NCBI RefSeq assembly: GCF_029937855.1
Contig: NZ_JAPYPC010000001.1
Span: 9,275 to 73,274 of the forward strand
Length of the DNA: 64,000 nucleotides
Reading direction: 5' to 3'
Source: Christiangramia sp.
GTDB lineage: Bacteria; Bacteroidota; Bacteroidia; Flavobacteriales; Flavobacteriaceae
Shown: one piece after another, positions 16,832 to 26,489 of the stretch
How positions within the stretch are numbered: position 1 is the stretch's first letter
How the letters are laid out: each line of letters begins with the position of its first letter
Notes under the pieces: model-generated
Database searches by the model: none
What the model saw: only the letters and a program-made list of their open reading frames with translations
What the model was told of the DNA's origin: nothing
Position numbers and translations under genes: made by a program

Positions 16832-17598
16832 TTTAAACTGATTTCTTCGTAACCTGATGGGATATCAAACGGAAAGCTAACTTCTTCATTGAAGCTAATA
16901 GATCTGTAGGTAAGTTCAATATTAGTACTGGAACCTCCTTCATTCGCAATGATCTTAATATTCTCCGGAAAAATTAAACCGTCTACCTCCTGATATTCTG
17001 AATAGGTGACAGTTAAACCACGATTTTCATTATCCTGAATTAACTGTTGTGCTTCTGCTTTGAAATTTGAAGGATTCAGTAAAAACATTTTTTTCATCAT
17101 GGCATCTTCATCCTGGACAAATTGAAATCCGCGAGGGGATTGTATAAAATCGTATTCTTCTTCGCGAAGATCATAGATCGCCTGACCTATCAATAAATTC
17201 TGAAGTTTTTGAAAATCAAGTGGTGTTCCCAGGAAATCGCTCACCAACCTAAAGTCACCGTCAAAAAACGTTTGGGTTACTTTTTCATAGTAACTTACAC
17301 TGGTAGGGGTGATATAGGCTTTCGCCACAGGGAAACCAAGTATACTGGCACTCATCCATATCGCCTTATCTTTTTCCAGTCTGAAACTGAGATTTACAGA
17401 GTGTGTTTTTTCATCATCCTGGTAAACTGCCCGGAGTTTTCCTGAAGCTGTCTTAAACTCGGTTTCGCTGGTATAATGTTTTTTAATGACTGAAACAGCT
17501 TCGGCATTTTTTGTAGCTATTCTCCCAGTTGAAGTCCTGCTACCACAGGAAACAACAAAAACTGAAAGTAAAATAAGGGTACATATTCTTGTTAACAT
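16828..17598 (-). CDS. DUF4292 family lipoprotein (LolB/LppX-like fold suspected)
   Basis: A 256-aa lipoprotein, lipobox VVSC with Cys18. Alternating beta strands such as KLRAVYQDDEKTHSVNLSFRLEKD, AKAYITPTSVSYYEK and ENIKIIANEGGSSTNIELTY fit the DUF4292 family, which has a half-barrel lipid-binding look similar to LolB. In Bacteroidota this gene is commonly found between a TPR gene and an EnvC-type gene, as here, and both junctions overlap (4 bp downstream, 1 bp upstream). A role in lipoprotein or lipid transfer in the periplasm is inference. Confidence 0.8.
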   Translation of the reverse strand: MLTRICTLILLSVFVVSCGSRTSTGRIATKNAEAVSVIKKHYTSETEFKTASGKLRAVYQDDEKTHSVNLSFRLEKDKAIWMSASILGFPVAKAYITPTSVSYYEKVTQTFFDGDFRLVSDFLGTPLDFQKLQNLLIGQAIYDLREEEYDFIQSPRGFQFVQDEDAMMKKMFLLNPSNFKAEAQQLIQDNENRGLTVTYSEYQEVDGLIFPENIKIIANEGGSSTNIELTYRSISFNEEVSFPFDIPSGYEEISLK

Positions 17599-18962
17599 CA
17601 GTTGATTTCTTTTTTTAAATTTTCTGCCTTGCGGCGGTATTCTTCCGCCTTATCAGCATTTTTCATACCATTGTAACTAATTGCAAGTTGGGAATAAAAG
17701 TCAATTTCCATCAGCTTATCATCTATGAGATAATCCAATCCATCCTGTAAGCTTTCTGCAGCTGCTTCATAATCCATCAACTTATTTAGCGCTACCGCCT
17801 GAAATAAATAAAGCAGCGGTTGGGATGGAAAACCTTCCAGCGCTTTTGCGCTCAAATTTTTAGCAGCATCAAACTTTCCAAATTCCAATTGCAAAAGAAG
17901 GGTATTCTTTGTTAACTGAAAGTTCTCCGGATTCTCTTTTAAACCCAATTCAAAAAACTTTAACGCATCTTCGCGATTATTCTTTTTTAAATAATAACTC
18001 CCCAGTTGTTCATAAAGCTTTGGAGCATCTTCCCATTCTGAAAGTTTTCCAGCCACCTCTATTAATTCATCTTCATATTCCGGATTTTCCTGAACAAAAT
18101 TTAGGAAATCATTCAAAACCTTGAATTTCGATTCTGCATCGATCTCTTCACTCTCAAATACAATTTTCATTGAAGCCACTGCGGCGTCTGTATTGCCTTT
18201 ATTCAAATAAAACTTATACAGCGCAAGGTGAGCCAAAGTAGAACCTGGATTTGTCTCTAAAAGCTCCTGTGCGACTTTAAAAGCCTCCTCATCTTCCCCA
18301 TTTTCACCATAGATATAGATAAGATTAAGGTAATTCTGTTCTACATCGGGATTATCAGAAATTCCCTCCTGAAGATTTTCAATTTGTGCAGTGGTATTAT
18401 TAGTACGAGCAAAGATTTGCCGTCTTAAAGAGTTTCGATAGGAGTTAGCTCCGAGTTCAGCATCCAGTTTATCGAGTAAACTCAATGCCTGATCATAATT
18501 TTCATTCAGTAAATACAGGTTTGCGAGATCTTCTTTATAAGAGACATCGATAGGGATCAATTTTTTTAAAGTAGCAATGGCCCCATCAAAATCTTCCATC
18601 ATTCCATAGGTCTGAAAAAGATAGACAAGGACTGATTCTTTTTCTGGCTCCAGATCGTTTGCTTTTTGAAAACTTGATATGGCCTTATCAAATTCTTCCA
18701 ACTCCCTGTAATTCTTCCCTAATTCAAAATAAACTACCGATTTTTCGGTATCTAACTCAAGGCATTTCTCTAAAGCGATAATCGCTTTTTCATAGTTCTC
18801 AATACCTTTTTGCTTGAGTGCTTCAAAAAAATAGTCCTGGAATTCGTCACTAACATTACCAAGGTCATCCTGGTTAACATCCTGAAAAGGTTGTGGTAAC
18901 TCCTGTGAATTTACAGGAATTGCCAGGAAAGCCATCATCAGGGTGAAAAACAGGTTCTTCAT
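17598..18962 (-). CDS. TPR-repeat exported protein
   Basis: A 454-aa protein with a signal peptide (MKNLFFTLMMAFLAIPVNSQ) and tandem tetratricopeptide repeats over nearly the whole mature chain, for example AIIALEKCLELDTEKSVVYF, AISSFQKANDLEPEKESVLV and ALKFFELGLKENPENFQLTK. TPR solenoids bind other proteins, so a periplasmic scaffold role is likely. It shares an operon with the DUF4292 lipoprotein and the EnvC-like activator, which points to cell-envelope assembly. No enzymatic domain is visible. Confidence 0.85.
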   Translation of the reverse strand: MKNLFFTLMMAFLAIPVNSQELPQPFQDVNQDDLGNVSDEFQDYFFEALKQKGIENYEKAIIALEKCLELDTEKSVVYFELGKNYRELEEFDKAISSFQKANDLEPEKESVLVYLFQTYGMMEDFDGAIATLKKLIPIDVSYKEDLANLYLLNENYDQALSLLDKLDAELGANSYRNSLRRQIFARTNNTTAQIENLQEGISDNPDVEQNYLNLIYIYGENGEDEEAFKVAQELLETNPGSTLAHLALYKFYLNKGNTDAAVASMKIVFESEEIDAESKFKVLNDFLNFVQENPEYEDELIEVAGKLSEWEDAPKLYEQLGSYYLKKNNREDALKFFELGLKENPENFQLTKNTLLLQLEFGKFDAAKNLSAKALEGFPSQPLLYLFQAVALNKLMDYEAAAESLQDGLDYLIDDKLMEIDFYSQLAISYNGMKNADKAEEYRRKAENLKKEIN

Positions 18963-18971
18963 ATTTTTATT

Positions 18972-19982
18972 TTATTCCAATACCGAATAGTCTCCAATAC
19001 TAATTTGAGTAAACTCACCATCAAACCTGGCATGATTCCCAATCATCGCATTATCGAGTTTGGCATTTTTTACCTCTGCAAAAGTTTGGATAAGACTATT
19101 CTTAATCGTTGAATTCTCAACTTTAGTACCATCTCCTATAGAAACATTGGGACCGATCTTCGCATTGATCAACTCAACATTCTCTCCGATATAACACGGC
19201 TCGGTAATTTCAGAATCTTTGATTTTTACTGAATCTGAAATCAACTTTTCTCCATCCTGGTGAAGGAAATTCAACATTCTTCCATTGGTTTCCACGGTCA
19301 CATTCTTGTTTCCGCAGTCCATCCATTCGTCAACTTTTCCAGGCACAAATCTTAATCCGCTTTTACGCATAGCTTCAATCCCATCATTGATCTGGTATTC
19401 CCCACCTCGGGTTAGCTTAGCATCCAGCACATTTTGAAGTTCATTTTTCAACACTTCCACATCTTTAAAGTAATAGATCCCTATCACTGCAAGATCTGAT
19501 ACAAATTTCTCTGGCTTCTCCACAAGATCTGTGATCTCGTTATTCTGGTTAAGCTTTACCACTCCGTAAGCTGAAGGGTTCTCCACCTTTTTAACCCACA
19601 TCACCGCATCTGCAGATTTATCCAGGTTAAAGTCTGCCTTAAAAAGCGTATCTGCATAGGCTACTACGGCCGGTCCCCTAAGTGACTCTTTTGCACACAT
19701 TATAGCATGCCCGGTGCCCAAAGGTTTATCCTGATAATAGATCGTCCCTTTAGCACCAAGGCTATTGGCGATTTCCATAAGGTCCTTTTCTACTTTGTCT
19801 CCAAAATCTTCTCCGATAATAAAAGCAACTTCATCTATCTTTTCATCCAGAACTTTGGCGATATCCTCCACCAAACGGTGCACAATAGGTTTGCCTGCTA
19901 TAGGAATTAACGGTTTTGGTACGGTTAAAGTATGTGGACGAAGTCGCGAACCACGACCTGCCATTGGTACAATTATTTTCAT
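18972..19982 (-). CDS. Sugar-phosphate nucleotidyltransferase
   Basis: A 336-aa enzyme that couples a sugar-1-phosphate to an NTP to give an activated sugar. The N-terminal Rossmann-like domain starts MKIIVPMAGRGSRLRPHT and includes the Lys of VPKPLIPIAGKPI, the classic signature of the glucose-1-phosphate thymidylyltransferase / mannose-1-phosphate guanylyltransferase superfamily. Residues from about 245 on form a left-handed beta-helix (hexapeptide-like repeats: ENVELINAKIGPNVSIGDGT). Base and sugar specificity are not decidable by eye. It could supply the rmlC/rmlD pathway in this window if it made dTDP-glucose, but that is speculative. Confidence 0.85.
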   Translation of the reverse strand: MKIIVPMAGRGSRLRPHTLTVPKPLIPIAGKPIVHRLVEDIAKVLDEKIDEVAFIIGEDFGDKVEKDLMEIANSLGAKGTIYYQDKPLGTGHAIMCAKESLRGPAVVAYADTLFKADFNLDKSADAVMWVKKVENPSAYGVVKLNQNNEITDLVEKPEKFVSDLAVIGIYYFKDVEVLKNELQNVLDAKLTRGGEYQINDGIEAMRKSGLRFVPGKVDEWMDCGNKNVTVETNGRMLNFLHQDGEKLISDSVKIKDSEITEPCYIGENVELINAKIGPNVSIGDGTKVENSTIKNSLIQTFAEVKNAKLDNAMIGNHARFDGEFTQISIGDYSVLE

Positions 19983-20003
19983 TTCTCTCTTTTAAATTAA
20001 TTT

Positions 20004-20438
20004 TTATTCATGTCCTGTACTACCGAATCCTCCCGCTCCACGAGATGTTTCGCCAAGAATATCTACTTCTTTCCAGGAAATATGTTCATGTTTTGCGATC
20101 ACCATTTGAGCAATTCGCTCACCATTATTTATGACGAACTCTTCATTGGACAAATTTACAAGGATCACCCCTATTTCGCCACGATAATCGGCATCAATTG
20201 TGCCGGGCGCGTTTAAGACGGTGATACCTTTTTTTGCTGCCAACCCGCTGCGGGGTCTAACCTGTGCTTCAAAACCTAAGGGAAGTTCGATAAAAAGACC
20301 TGTTTTTATAATAGCTCTTTCAAGAGGTTTAAGGCTTATTGGTTCCTCAATATTTGCCCGAAGATCCATTCCAGCTGAAAAATCTGTTTCGTAATTCGGT
20401 AAATTATGAGCCGATTTATTTATAATTTTTATATCCAT
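20004..20438 (-). CDS. dut: dUTP diphosphatase
   Basis: A 144-aa trimeric dUTPase, which converts dUTP to dUMP and pyrophosphate, keeping uracil out of DNA and feeding dTMP synthesis. All five family motifs are present: AGMDLRA (22-28), PRSGLA (62-67), the uracil-binding hairpin [13 protein letters not shown] (76-88, Tyr85), GERIAQ (106-111) and the C-terminal arm [10 protein letters not shown] (133-142). It lies 3 bp after the flippase gene, inside an envelope operon. Confidence 0.97.
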   Translation of the reverse strand: MDIKIINKSAHNLPNYETDFSAGMDLRANIEEPISLKPLERAIIKTGLFIELPLGFEAQVRPRSGLAAKKGITVLNAPGTIDADYRGEIGVILVNLSNEEFVINNGERIAQMVIAKHEHISWKEVDILGETSRGAGGFGSTGHE

Positions 20439-20441
20439 AAA

Positions 20442-21893
20442 TTAAGATTGTATGATTTTGAGAATGTGTTTCTTTTCAGAAAAATAGACTATCCCGATAA
20501 ATACTAATAATAACGGTATTCCAATAAAATAATTTCCGCGGAATACATAAAATGAGAGTATTGAGAATAGAATGGAAATAACCAGATAACCACTGATCTT
20601 TCTCATATTGTAAGGGATAGGGTAATGTTTCTGGCCAAAATAATATGAAAGGATTACCATAAGTCCATAAGCCGCGAGTGTAGCAATAGCTGAACCAGTA
20701 TAACCTATTTTTGGGATCAAAAAGATATTCAGCATAATGGTTAAAGCAGCTCCAGCCAGAGAAATATATCCCCCAAATTTCGTTCTATCGGTGATTTTGT
20801 ACCAAACTGAAAGATTGTGATAAATTCCCAGGAAAAGATTGGCAAGTAAAATGAGCGGTACTATCTCCATTGCTTCCCAATAAGCCTCATCCTGAATTAA
20901 AATGATCTTCAACAAATCTGCAAAGACAATTACTGAAAGTAAAATAATGCTTCCAAAAACCACAAAATAATTAGTGATCTGGGCATAGGTTTGTGAGGCA
21001 TTTTTGGATTCAGCGTGACTGAAAAAGAAAGGTTCTATACCTAATCTGAATGCAGTTGCAAATAAGGTCATGAATAAAGCCAGTTTATAACAGGCTGAAT
21101 AAGCTCCAATTTCAGATCTTGCAATATCTGCAGGTAATAAATAGTCCAGCATGATCCTGTCGAAAACTTCATTGATGGAAAATGCAATTCCGGCAATCAA
21201 TACCGGGAAAGCGTATTTCATCATTTTTCTCCATAAGTTTACATTGAACTCAAATTTAATTCTGAAATAAAACGAAAGCATCAAGAGCAAGGTTAAACCA
21301 CTGGCTATTAAATTAGCAATGAAAACATAGCTAATTTCAAAGTCAGGTAGATAAATCGATGCAAATAATTTACTGTCTTCAGCAAGACCCTGAAGAAATA
21401 CCAGGAAGAAGACATTAAGACCAAGATTTACCGCTACATTCATGATCTTGATCACAGCATACCGCATTGGCTTCTCTGCGGCTCTGAGCCAGGCAAATGG
21501 AATGATCACTAAGGCATCTAACAATAAGATCCATATTGCCAAATTAATATATTGTAAGGGGATACCGGACAGTAGGGAGATTTGATCCTTAACGAAAAAA
21601 GCAAGAAAAAAGAATATCAGAGAGGAGACAACAAGTGACCATCCCGACGTACTTAAAACCTCCGTTTTATTTTCTTTTTTATTATAAAAGCGAAAAAAAG
21701 CTGTTTCCATTCCATAAGCCAGGATAACATTAAACAGCACAAAATAAGCAAAGATCACCGAAATTTCCCCATATTCCTTTGTGGGCAAAATTTCGGTGTA
21801 TAGTGGAACCAATAAGAAGCTGAGCATTCTCGGCAACACAGTTGCCAGTCCATACAAAAATGTTTGTTGAAATAGTTTCTTAAAGGTACTCAA
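20442..21893 (-). CDS. Polysaccharide flippase (Wzx/MATE-like oligosaccharide transporter)
   Basis: A 483-aa inner-membrane protein with about 12-14 hydrophobic helices, in the MOP superfamily of polysaccharide exporters. The N-terminal FKKLFQQTFLYGLATVLPRM is the conserved first-helix entry of this family. It probably flips lipid-linked sugar units across the inner membrane. The start is a TTG at 21893; the next ATG (at residue 23) would delete the first helix. It heads the six-gene minus-strand operon that runs to the EnvC-like gene with gaps of at most 21 bp. Confidence 0.88.
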   Translation of the reverse strand: MSTFKKLFQQTFLYGLATVLPRMLSFLLVPLYTEILPTKEYGEISVIFAYFVLFNVILAYGMETAFFRFYNKKENKTEVLSTSGWSLVVSSLIFFFLAFFVKDQISLLSGIPLQYINLAIWILLLDALVIIPFAWLRAAEKPMRYAVIKIMNVAVNLGLNVFFLVFLQGLAEDSKLFASIYLPDFEISYVFIANLIASGLTLLLMLSFYFRIKFEFNVNLWRKMMKYAFPVLIAGIAFSINEVFDRIMLDYLLPADIARSEIGAYSACYKLALFMTLFATAFRLGIEPFFFSHAESKNASQTYAQITNYFVVFGSIILLSVIVFADLLKIILIQDEAYWEAMEIVPLILLANLFLGIYHNLSVWYKITDRTKFGGYISLAGAALTIMLNIFLIPKIGYTGSAIATLAAYGLMVILSYYFGQKHYPIPYNMRKISGYLVISILFSILSFYVFRGNYFIGIPLLLVFIGIVYFSEKKHILKIIQS

Positions 21894-21953
21894 CAGGAGT
21901 GGGTTGATTTATTACAAATATCTGAATAAATCAGTATAATAAAAGCTTTCGCA

Positions 21954-22397
21954 TTATTCCTTTTCCACAATCCCTGTTAGTTTATAATATCTGGTCTTGT
22001 CATTTTGTGAGAAAACCAAAATAGCTTCATCTTCTTCTATAGTAAAAGGGCTTTTTTCAGGTTTTTGCGGTGGTTTGTTTCCATATTCCTTTTTAGGATC
22101 CTCATGCATCACCATATCCTCACTGCCAAGGCGGAAATTTGCCACATACTGATTGGGTTTTTCCTCACTTTTCTTAAGATCAGATTTCATCCCGTGAAAG
22201 TATACCGCTTTCAGACTAACTCTATCATCCTGTATTGCTGCTACGGGAATGTTTAATTGAATTCCTTCAGAAGTATAGGTATAATAAACCTCATTGAACT
22301 GTGCCGGAGCCCGTTCCTGAAGATCTTTATTGCTTCCGCAGGAAGCGAAAACTGTAAGAATAAAAATTCCTGCCATTAAGTGTAATGCATTTTTCAT
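21954..22397 (-). CDS. Small lipoprotein, function unknown
   Basis: A 147-aa lipoprotein with lipobox FASC (Cys20) and a mostly beta, charged mature part (YYTYTSEGIQLNIPVAAIQD, DEAILVFSQNDKTRYYKLTG). I recognise no domain. It sits between the ATP-synthase terminator and the flippase operon, 60 bp upstream of the flippase start, and may be its own unit. Localisation to the periplasmic face or outer membrane is inferred from the lipobox and absence of an inner-membrane retention signal. Confidence 0.7.
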   Translation of the reverse strand: MKNALHLMAGIFILTVFASCGSNKDLQERAPAQFNEVYYTYTSEGIQLNIPVAAIQDDRVSLKAVYFHGMKSDLKKSEEKPNQYVANFRLGSEDMVMHEDPKKEYGNKPPQKPEKSPFTIEEDEAILVFSQNDKTRYYKLTGIVEKE

Positions 22398-22445
22398 ATC
22401 GTCTGGTTTATAGATTTAAAGTTATAAAAACAAAACCCATACCAA

Positions 22446-22472
22446 ATAAAAAAGCCCTCTAAAATGAGGGCT
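22446..22472 (-). terminator. Rho-independent terminator of the ATP synthase operon
   Basis: On the minus strand a 7-bp stem AGCCCTC/GAGGGCT (22466-22472 with 22453-22459) encloses a 6-nt loop and is followed by TTTTTTATTT. It lies 58 bp past the atpG stop, so transcription appears to end here and does not continue into an atpD/atpC pair. Confidence 0.85.
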
Positions 22473-22491
22473 ATATATGTAATTTATAGTT

Positions 22492-22530
22492 GTCAGGTTG
22501 AGATTCCTAGCTACACTCGGAATGACGGAC
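22492..22530. repeat. 29-nt hairpin repeat element, copy 1 (22499-22527)
   Basis: The 29-nt unit begins TGAGATTC and ends GGAATGACG, with a small internal hairpin ATTCC/GGAAT. The same frame of ends and the same length recur at 35211-35239 and, inverted, at 35158-35186. The copy directly abuts the atpG stop codon. Confidence 0.5.
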
Positions 22531-23390
22531 TATCCATTTAGTGCTTCTGCACCACCAACGATCTCAAGGATCTCGTTCGTAATAGAAGCCTGTCTAGCTT
22601 TGTTATAAGAAAGTTTAAGATCATCTCGAAGCTCTGTGGCATTCTCTGTCGCTTTGTGCATGGCCGTCATACGGGCACCGTGCTCTGAAGCAAAAGAATC
22701 CCTCAGTGCTTTAAATAATTGCATTTTCAGCGACTTCGGAATAAGATCTTTAACAATCTCTAATTTTGAAGGCTCAAAAATATAATCTAATTGTTTGTTC
22801 TCTTCAGAATCAAATTGTTCAATAGGCAAAAACTGTTCATGCTGAACAATTTGCGTGGCGGCATTTTTAAACTGGTTGTATACAAGAACGATCTTATCGT
22901 ACTTCTCATCAAGGAAAAGTTGCATCAATTCTTCAGCGATAGCCGAAGCATTTTCAAAGCTCAGATCATCATAGATCTCATTGTTATTCTTATGAATATC
23001 ATACTCCTTTTTCAGAATATCATTGGCTTTTTTCCCAAGGGTATAGACATCTATATTTTTAGCTTTGTAATCGTTCTTAGCCTTGTATTTAACCGCTTTT
23101 ATGATATTGGTATTAAAAGCACCGGCCAATCCCTTATTTGATGAAATAGCAACGATCAAAACATTTTTTATCTCGCGCTCTTCAGCAAATTTGCTTCCAG
23201 AGTCATCATCCAGAGTAGCACTTAAATCCTGTAGCAACTGGGTAAGCTTTTCAGAATAGGGACGCATTTGGGTAATTGCATCCTGGGCCTTGTTCAATTT
23301 TGCAGCCGATACCATTTTCATGGCTTTGGTAATCTGCATCGTTGAAGATACCGAAGTAATCCTGCTACGTAATTCTTTTAAGTTTGCCAT
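22530..23390 (-). CDS. atpG: F-type ATP synthase gamma subunit
   Basis: The 286-aa central-stalk subunit of F1, which couples rotation of the c-ring to catalysis in alpha3-beta3. N-terminal ELRSRITSVSSTMQITKAMKMV and C-terminal MTAMHKATENATELRDDL form the two coiled-coil helices diagnostic of the family. It is the last gene of the operon. It is separated from atpA by a 91-bp spacer packed with hairpins, whereas most other junctions in the operon are tight. Confidence 0.97.
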   Translation of the reverse strand: MANLKELRSRITSVSSTMQITKAMKMVSAAKLNKAQDAITQMRPYSEKLTQLLQDLSATLDDDSGSKFAEEREIKNVLIVAISSNKGLAGAFNTNIIKAVKYKAKNDYKAKNIDVYTLGKKANDILKKEYDIHKNNNEIYDDLSFENASAIAEELMQLFLDEKYDKIVLVYNQFKNAATQIVQHEQFLPIEQFDSEENKQLDYIFEPSKLEIVKDLIPKSLKMQLFKALRDSFASEHGARMTAMHKATENATELRDDLKLSYNKARQASITNEILEIVGGAEALNG

Positions 23391-23393
23391 AAG

Positions 23394-23476
23394 CCCCTCT
23401 TAATCTCCCCATAGGGGAGAAATTAGTATTCAATTTTATTATATTAACCCCTCCCCCTCGGGGAGGATGGGAGGGG
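23394..23476. repeat. Two GC-rich hairpins in the atpA-atpG spacer
   Basis: One hairpin is TCTCCCC (23404-23410), loop ATA, GGGGAGA (23414-23420). The other pairs CCCCTCCC (23448-23455) with GGGAGGGG (23469-23476), and inside it CCTC with GAGG around a GGG loop, giving about 12 paired bases. The second ends only 5 bp from the atpA stop. The G/C strings stand out sharply from the AT-rich genome, so an inserted repeat is more likely than simple spacer drift. Without a U-tract they are poor terminators. Confidence 0.75.
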
Positions 23477-23481
23477 ACTTA

Positions 23482-25062
23482 CTATTGTTTGTATTTAGCT
23501 GAAAGTTCTTTAGCAGTCTGAGTTAAAGTATCAATTACTTCATCAGTTAATTTACCTGCTTTAAGAGTATCCAGTGTATCTCTATGTTTGGTATCCAAAT
23601 ACTGAAGGTATTCAGTTTCAAATTCCTTCACCTTATCTACGGGAACATCTCTTAAAAGATTCTTTGAACCAGCATAAATAATAGCGATCTGGTCTTCTAC
23701 AGGATACGGATCATTTTGCCCCTGCTTAAGGATTTCCACGTTACGCTTACCTTTTTCAATCACATTCCTGGTAGCCGGATCAAGATCTGAACCAAACTTG
23801 GCGAATGCTTCCAGTTCACGGTATTGAGCCTGGTCCAGTTTTAAGGTACCGGCAACTTTCTTCATCGACTTGATCTGTGCATTACCACCCACACGGGATA
23901 CAGAGATACCCACATCAATTGCAGGACGTACACCCGAGTTAAACAAGTCTGAAGTTAAGAATATCTGTCCATCTGTAATCGAAATTACATTGGTTGGAAT
24001 ATATGCTGAAACGTCTCCTGCCTGAGTTTCGATAATTGGAAGTGCAGTAAGTGATCCGCCACCTTTTACCTTATCTTTAAGAACATCAGGAAGATCGTTC
24101 ATTTGTTTTGCGATATCATCATCATTGATAACCTTCGCAGAACGCTCTAATAATCTTGAGTGAAGGAAGAATACATCTCCTGGGTATGCTTCACGTCCTG
24201 GTGGACGACGAAGTAAAAGGGAAACCTCACGATAAGCAACCGCCTGCTTAGAAAGATCATCATAAACGATCAATGCAGGACGACCAGTATCTCTAAAATA
24301 TTCTCCAATAGCAGCACCTGCAAACGGAGCATATACCTGCATTGGCGCAGGGTCTGATGCGTTTGCCGCAACAATAGTGGTATAAGCTAAAGCGCCTTTG
24401 TCTTCAAGAGTTTTGGCAATAGCCGCAACTGTTGAAGCTTTTTGACCAATAGCTACATAAATACAATAAACCGGCTCACCGGCATCGTAAAATTCTTTCT
24501 GGTTAAGGATGGTATCAATACAAACTACGGTTTTACCGGTTTGACGGTCTCCAATTACCAGTTCACGTTGTCCTCTTCCTACCGGTACCATGGCATCGAT
24601 AGATTTGATTCCCGTTTGAAGTGGCTCGGTTACCGGCTGACGGAAAATTACCCCGGGAGCCTTACGCTCTAGTGGCATCTCAAAGGTTTCACCTTCAATT
24701 GCACCTTTTCCATCTATGGGAGCACCCAATGTATCAACCACACGGCCAACAATACCTTCACCAACATTGATAGAAGCGATACGTTGTGTTCTTTTTACAG
24801 TAGAACCTTCTTTGATCTCTTTTGCAGGACCTAAAAGTACTACCCCAATGTTGTCTTCTTCAAGGTTAAGAACGATCCCTTCAAGACCGCTTTCAAATTG
24901 TACTAATTCCCCATACTGGGCATTAGCCAATCCATAAACGTTAGCAATACCGTCACCTACGGTTAGAACGGTACCTACTTCATCTAAAGAGGCCTTGGAT
25001 TCAAAACCTGATAATTGTTGTTTTAATATTGCTGATACTTCAGCAGGATTTACTTCTGCCAT
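23482..25062 (-). CDS. atpA: F-type ATP synthase alpha subunit
   Basis: The 526-aa non-catalytic nucleotide-binding subunit of F1. Walker A GDRQTGKT is at residues 171-178, and the ATP synthase alpha signature region [17 protein letters not shown] supplies the Arg finger. N-terminal beta-barrel and C-terminal helical domains are complete. It follows atpH by 44 bp on the same transcript. The partner beta subunit (atpD) is not in this window. Confidence 0.98.
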   Translation of the reverse strand: MAEVNPAEVSAILKQQLSGFESKASLDEVGTVLTVGDGIANVYGLANAQYGELVQFESGLEGIVLNLEEDNIGVVLLGPAKEIKEGSTVKRTQRIASINVGEGIVGRVVDTLGAPIDGKGAIEGETFEMPLERKAPGVIFRQPVTEPLQTGIKSIDAMVPVGRGQRELVIGDRQTGKTVVCIDTILNQKEFYDAGEPVYCIYVAIGQKASTVAAIAKTLEDKGALAYTTIVAANASDPAPMQVYAPFAGAAIGEYFRDTGRPALIVYDDLSKQAVAYREVSLLLRRPPGREAYPGDVFFLHSRLLERSAKVINDDDIAKQMNDLPDVLKDKVKGGGSLTALPIIETQAGDVSAYIPTNVISITDGQIFLTSDLFNSGVRPAIDVGISVSRVGGNAQIKSMKKVAGTLKLDQAQYRELEAFAKFGSDLDPATRNVIEKGKRNVEILKQGQNDPYPVEDQIAIIYAGSKNLLRDVPVDKVKEFETEYLQYLDTKHRDTLDTLKAGKLTDEVIDTLTQTAKELSAKYKQ

Positions 25063-25106
25063 AATTATTCAAGATAAAATGCCACATTAGAATGCGACGG
25101 TTTTAA

Positions 25107-25661
25107 TTAAATTTTTGAAACGTATGTGTTGTCTTTTAATTCTCTTTTTAGCCTTGTTAAGTTTCTGGAAACACTTGCATCATATTGCAAATCTCCCACC
25201 CTTAACACAAAACCACCAATGATGCTTTCATCAACGATGCTTTTAAGACTGGCTTCTGAACCTGTTAATTCTTTTACCTTCGCAAGAATCACAGTTTCCA
25301 ATTCTTTATCTAGAGGCACTGCCGTTGTAACAACAGCCTGCCGTACATTATTCAATTCATTAAATAAAATAATATACTGTCTTGCGACTATATGAAGAAT
25401 ATTGATTCTTCCGTTCTCCAAAAGTATATCTATAGCGCCTTTGGTAATAGTATTAAGTCCCTTAAAAATTTCAAGTAAAGCACTCTTCTTAATACTGTCT
25501 TTTACTACAGGACTGGTAAGCATATTTTCAAGGTCCTTGCTGTTTAAAACAGTTTCAGAAATTGAAAGCATATCCTCGTTTACAGCTTCCGCTGAATTTT
25601 TATCCTTTGCTAAAGAAAGGATCGCCTTTGCATAACGTTGTGCGGCTCTGGTTCCTCTCAT
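25107..25661 (-). CDS. atpH: F-type ATP synthase delta subunit
   Basis: The 184-aa peripheral-stalk subunit linking F1 alpha to the b subunits. The N-terminal RGTRAAQRYAKAILSLAKDK and C-terminal SIIGGFVLRVGDLQYDASV are characteristic. It begins 3 bp after the atpF stop, implying translational coupling that balances the stator subunits. Confidence 0.95.
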   Translation of the reverse strand: MRGTRAAQRYAKAILSLAKDKNSAEAVNEDMLSISETVLNSKDLENMLTSPVVKDSIKKSALLEIFKGLNTITKGAIDILLENGRINILHIVARQYIILFNELNNVRQAVVTTAVPLDKELETVILAKVKELTGSEASLKSIVDESIIGGFVLRVGDLQYDASVSRNLTRLKRELKDNTYVSKI

Positions 25662-25664
25662 AAC

Positions 25665-26159
25665 TTAGTTTAGCTTAGCATCACCGATCATCTTCTCGAT
25701 CATCTGGTGTTGTTCTTTTTTATCTGAAAGTTCTTTGCGAACTATTTTTTCAGCGATTTCTACTGAAAGTTCAGCAACCTGGTTTTTCAATTCAGCCATT
25801 GCAGATTGCTTTTCAAGCTCAATACTTCTTTTGGCATCTGCAACAATTTTATCAGCTTTTACTTTTGCTTCTTCCGAAGCGTCTGTAATTACTTTTTCCT
25901 TTAACTCACGGGCTTCTTTTAGGATCGCATCTCTTTCAGCACGAGCTTCTTTCATCAACTGCTCATTGTCTGACTTAAGATTCTGCATTTCCTTACGGGC
26001 ATTTTCAGCTGAAGCCAACGCATCGTTAATAGACTGTTCTCTATTTCTTACTGAATTAAGAATAGGTTTCCAGGCGAATTTCGCCATTAAGAACATTAAT
26101 ATCAGAAAAACAACGGTTTGCCAGAAGAACAAGCCAATTTCGGGAGTTATTAAATCCAT
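25665..26159 (-). CDS. atpF: F-type ATP synthase b subunit
   Basis: The 164-aa stator subunit: a membrane helix near the N-terminus (GLFFWQTVVFLILMFLMAKF, about 8-28) followed by a long, charged, heptad-like helix that forms the peripheral stalk. Lengths of helix and tail are typical. Only one b-type gene is seen, so a homodimer is expected. Confidence 0.96.
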   Translation of the reverse strand: MDLITPEIGLFFWQTVVFLILMFLMAKFAWKPILNSVRNREQSINDALASAENARKEMQNLKSDNEQLMKEARAERDAILKEARELKEKVITDASEEAKVKADKIVADAKRSIELEKQSAMAELKNQVAELSVEIAEKIVRKELSDKKEQHQMIEKMIGDAKLN

Positions 26160-26243
26160 AGTTTTAAATAATAATAGTTAAAAACATCATTTAAAGAAGT
26201 CCTTTCGCAACCAACCGTTGCGAAAGGGACTCTTTGAAATTAA

Positions 26244-26465
26244 TTATCTTAATACACCTAATAAAGAGGCAACTACTCCAAAAAGAGCAACACCCTCTAC
26301 AAGTGCAGCAGCGATAATCATAGCTGTCTGGATTTTTCCAGAAGCTTCTGGCTGACGTGCGATAGCATCCATGGCAGAACCACCGATTTTACCTACACCT
26401 ACTCCGGCTCCAAGAACCGCTAGTCCAGCTCCTAAAGCTGCAAGACCTACATACAATAATTCCAT
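26244..26465 (-). CDS. atpE: F-type ATP synthase c subunit
   Basis: A 73-aa hairpin of two membrane helices forming the rotor ring. The loop has the conserved RQPE (37-40), and the ion-binding carboxylate is Glu57 in ALVEGVALFG. The residue after Glu57 is Gly and the first helix lacks the Gln ligand of Na+-type rings, so proton coupling is more likely than sodium. That is inference from known c-ring signatures. Confidence 0.97.
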   Translation of the reverse strand: MELLYVGLAALGAGLAVLGAGVGVGKIGGSAMDAIARQPEASGKIQTAMIIAAALVEGVALFGVVASLLGVLR

Positions 26466-26489
26466 AGTTGAAAAAATTAAAAATTAAAA

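Noticed and set aside
25735-26181. Plus-strand 148-codon open frame opposite atpF
   Set aside because: Reverse reading of a Glu/Lys/Ala-rich coiled coil gives a long Ser/Phe/Leu frame by composition; atpF is certain.
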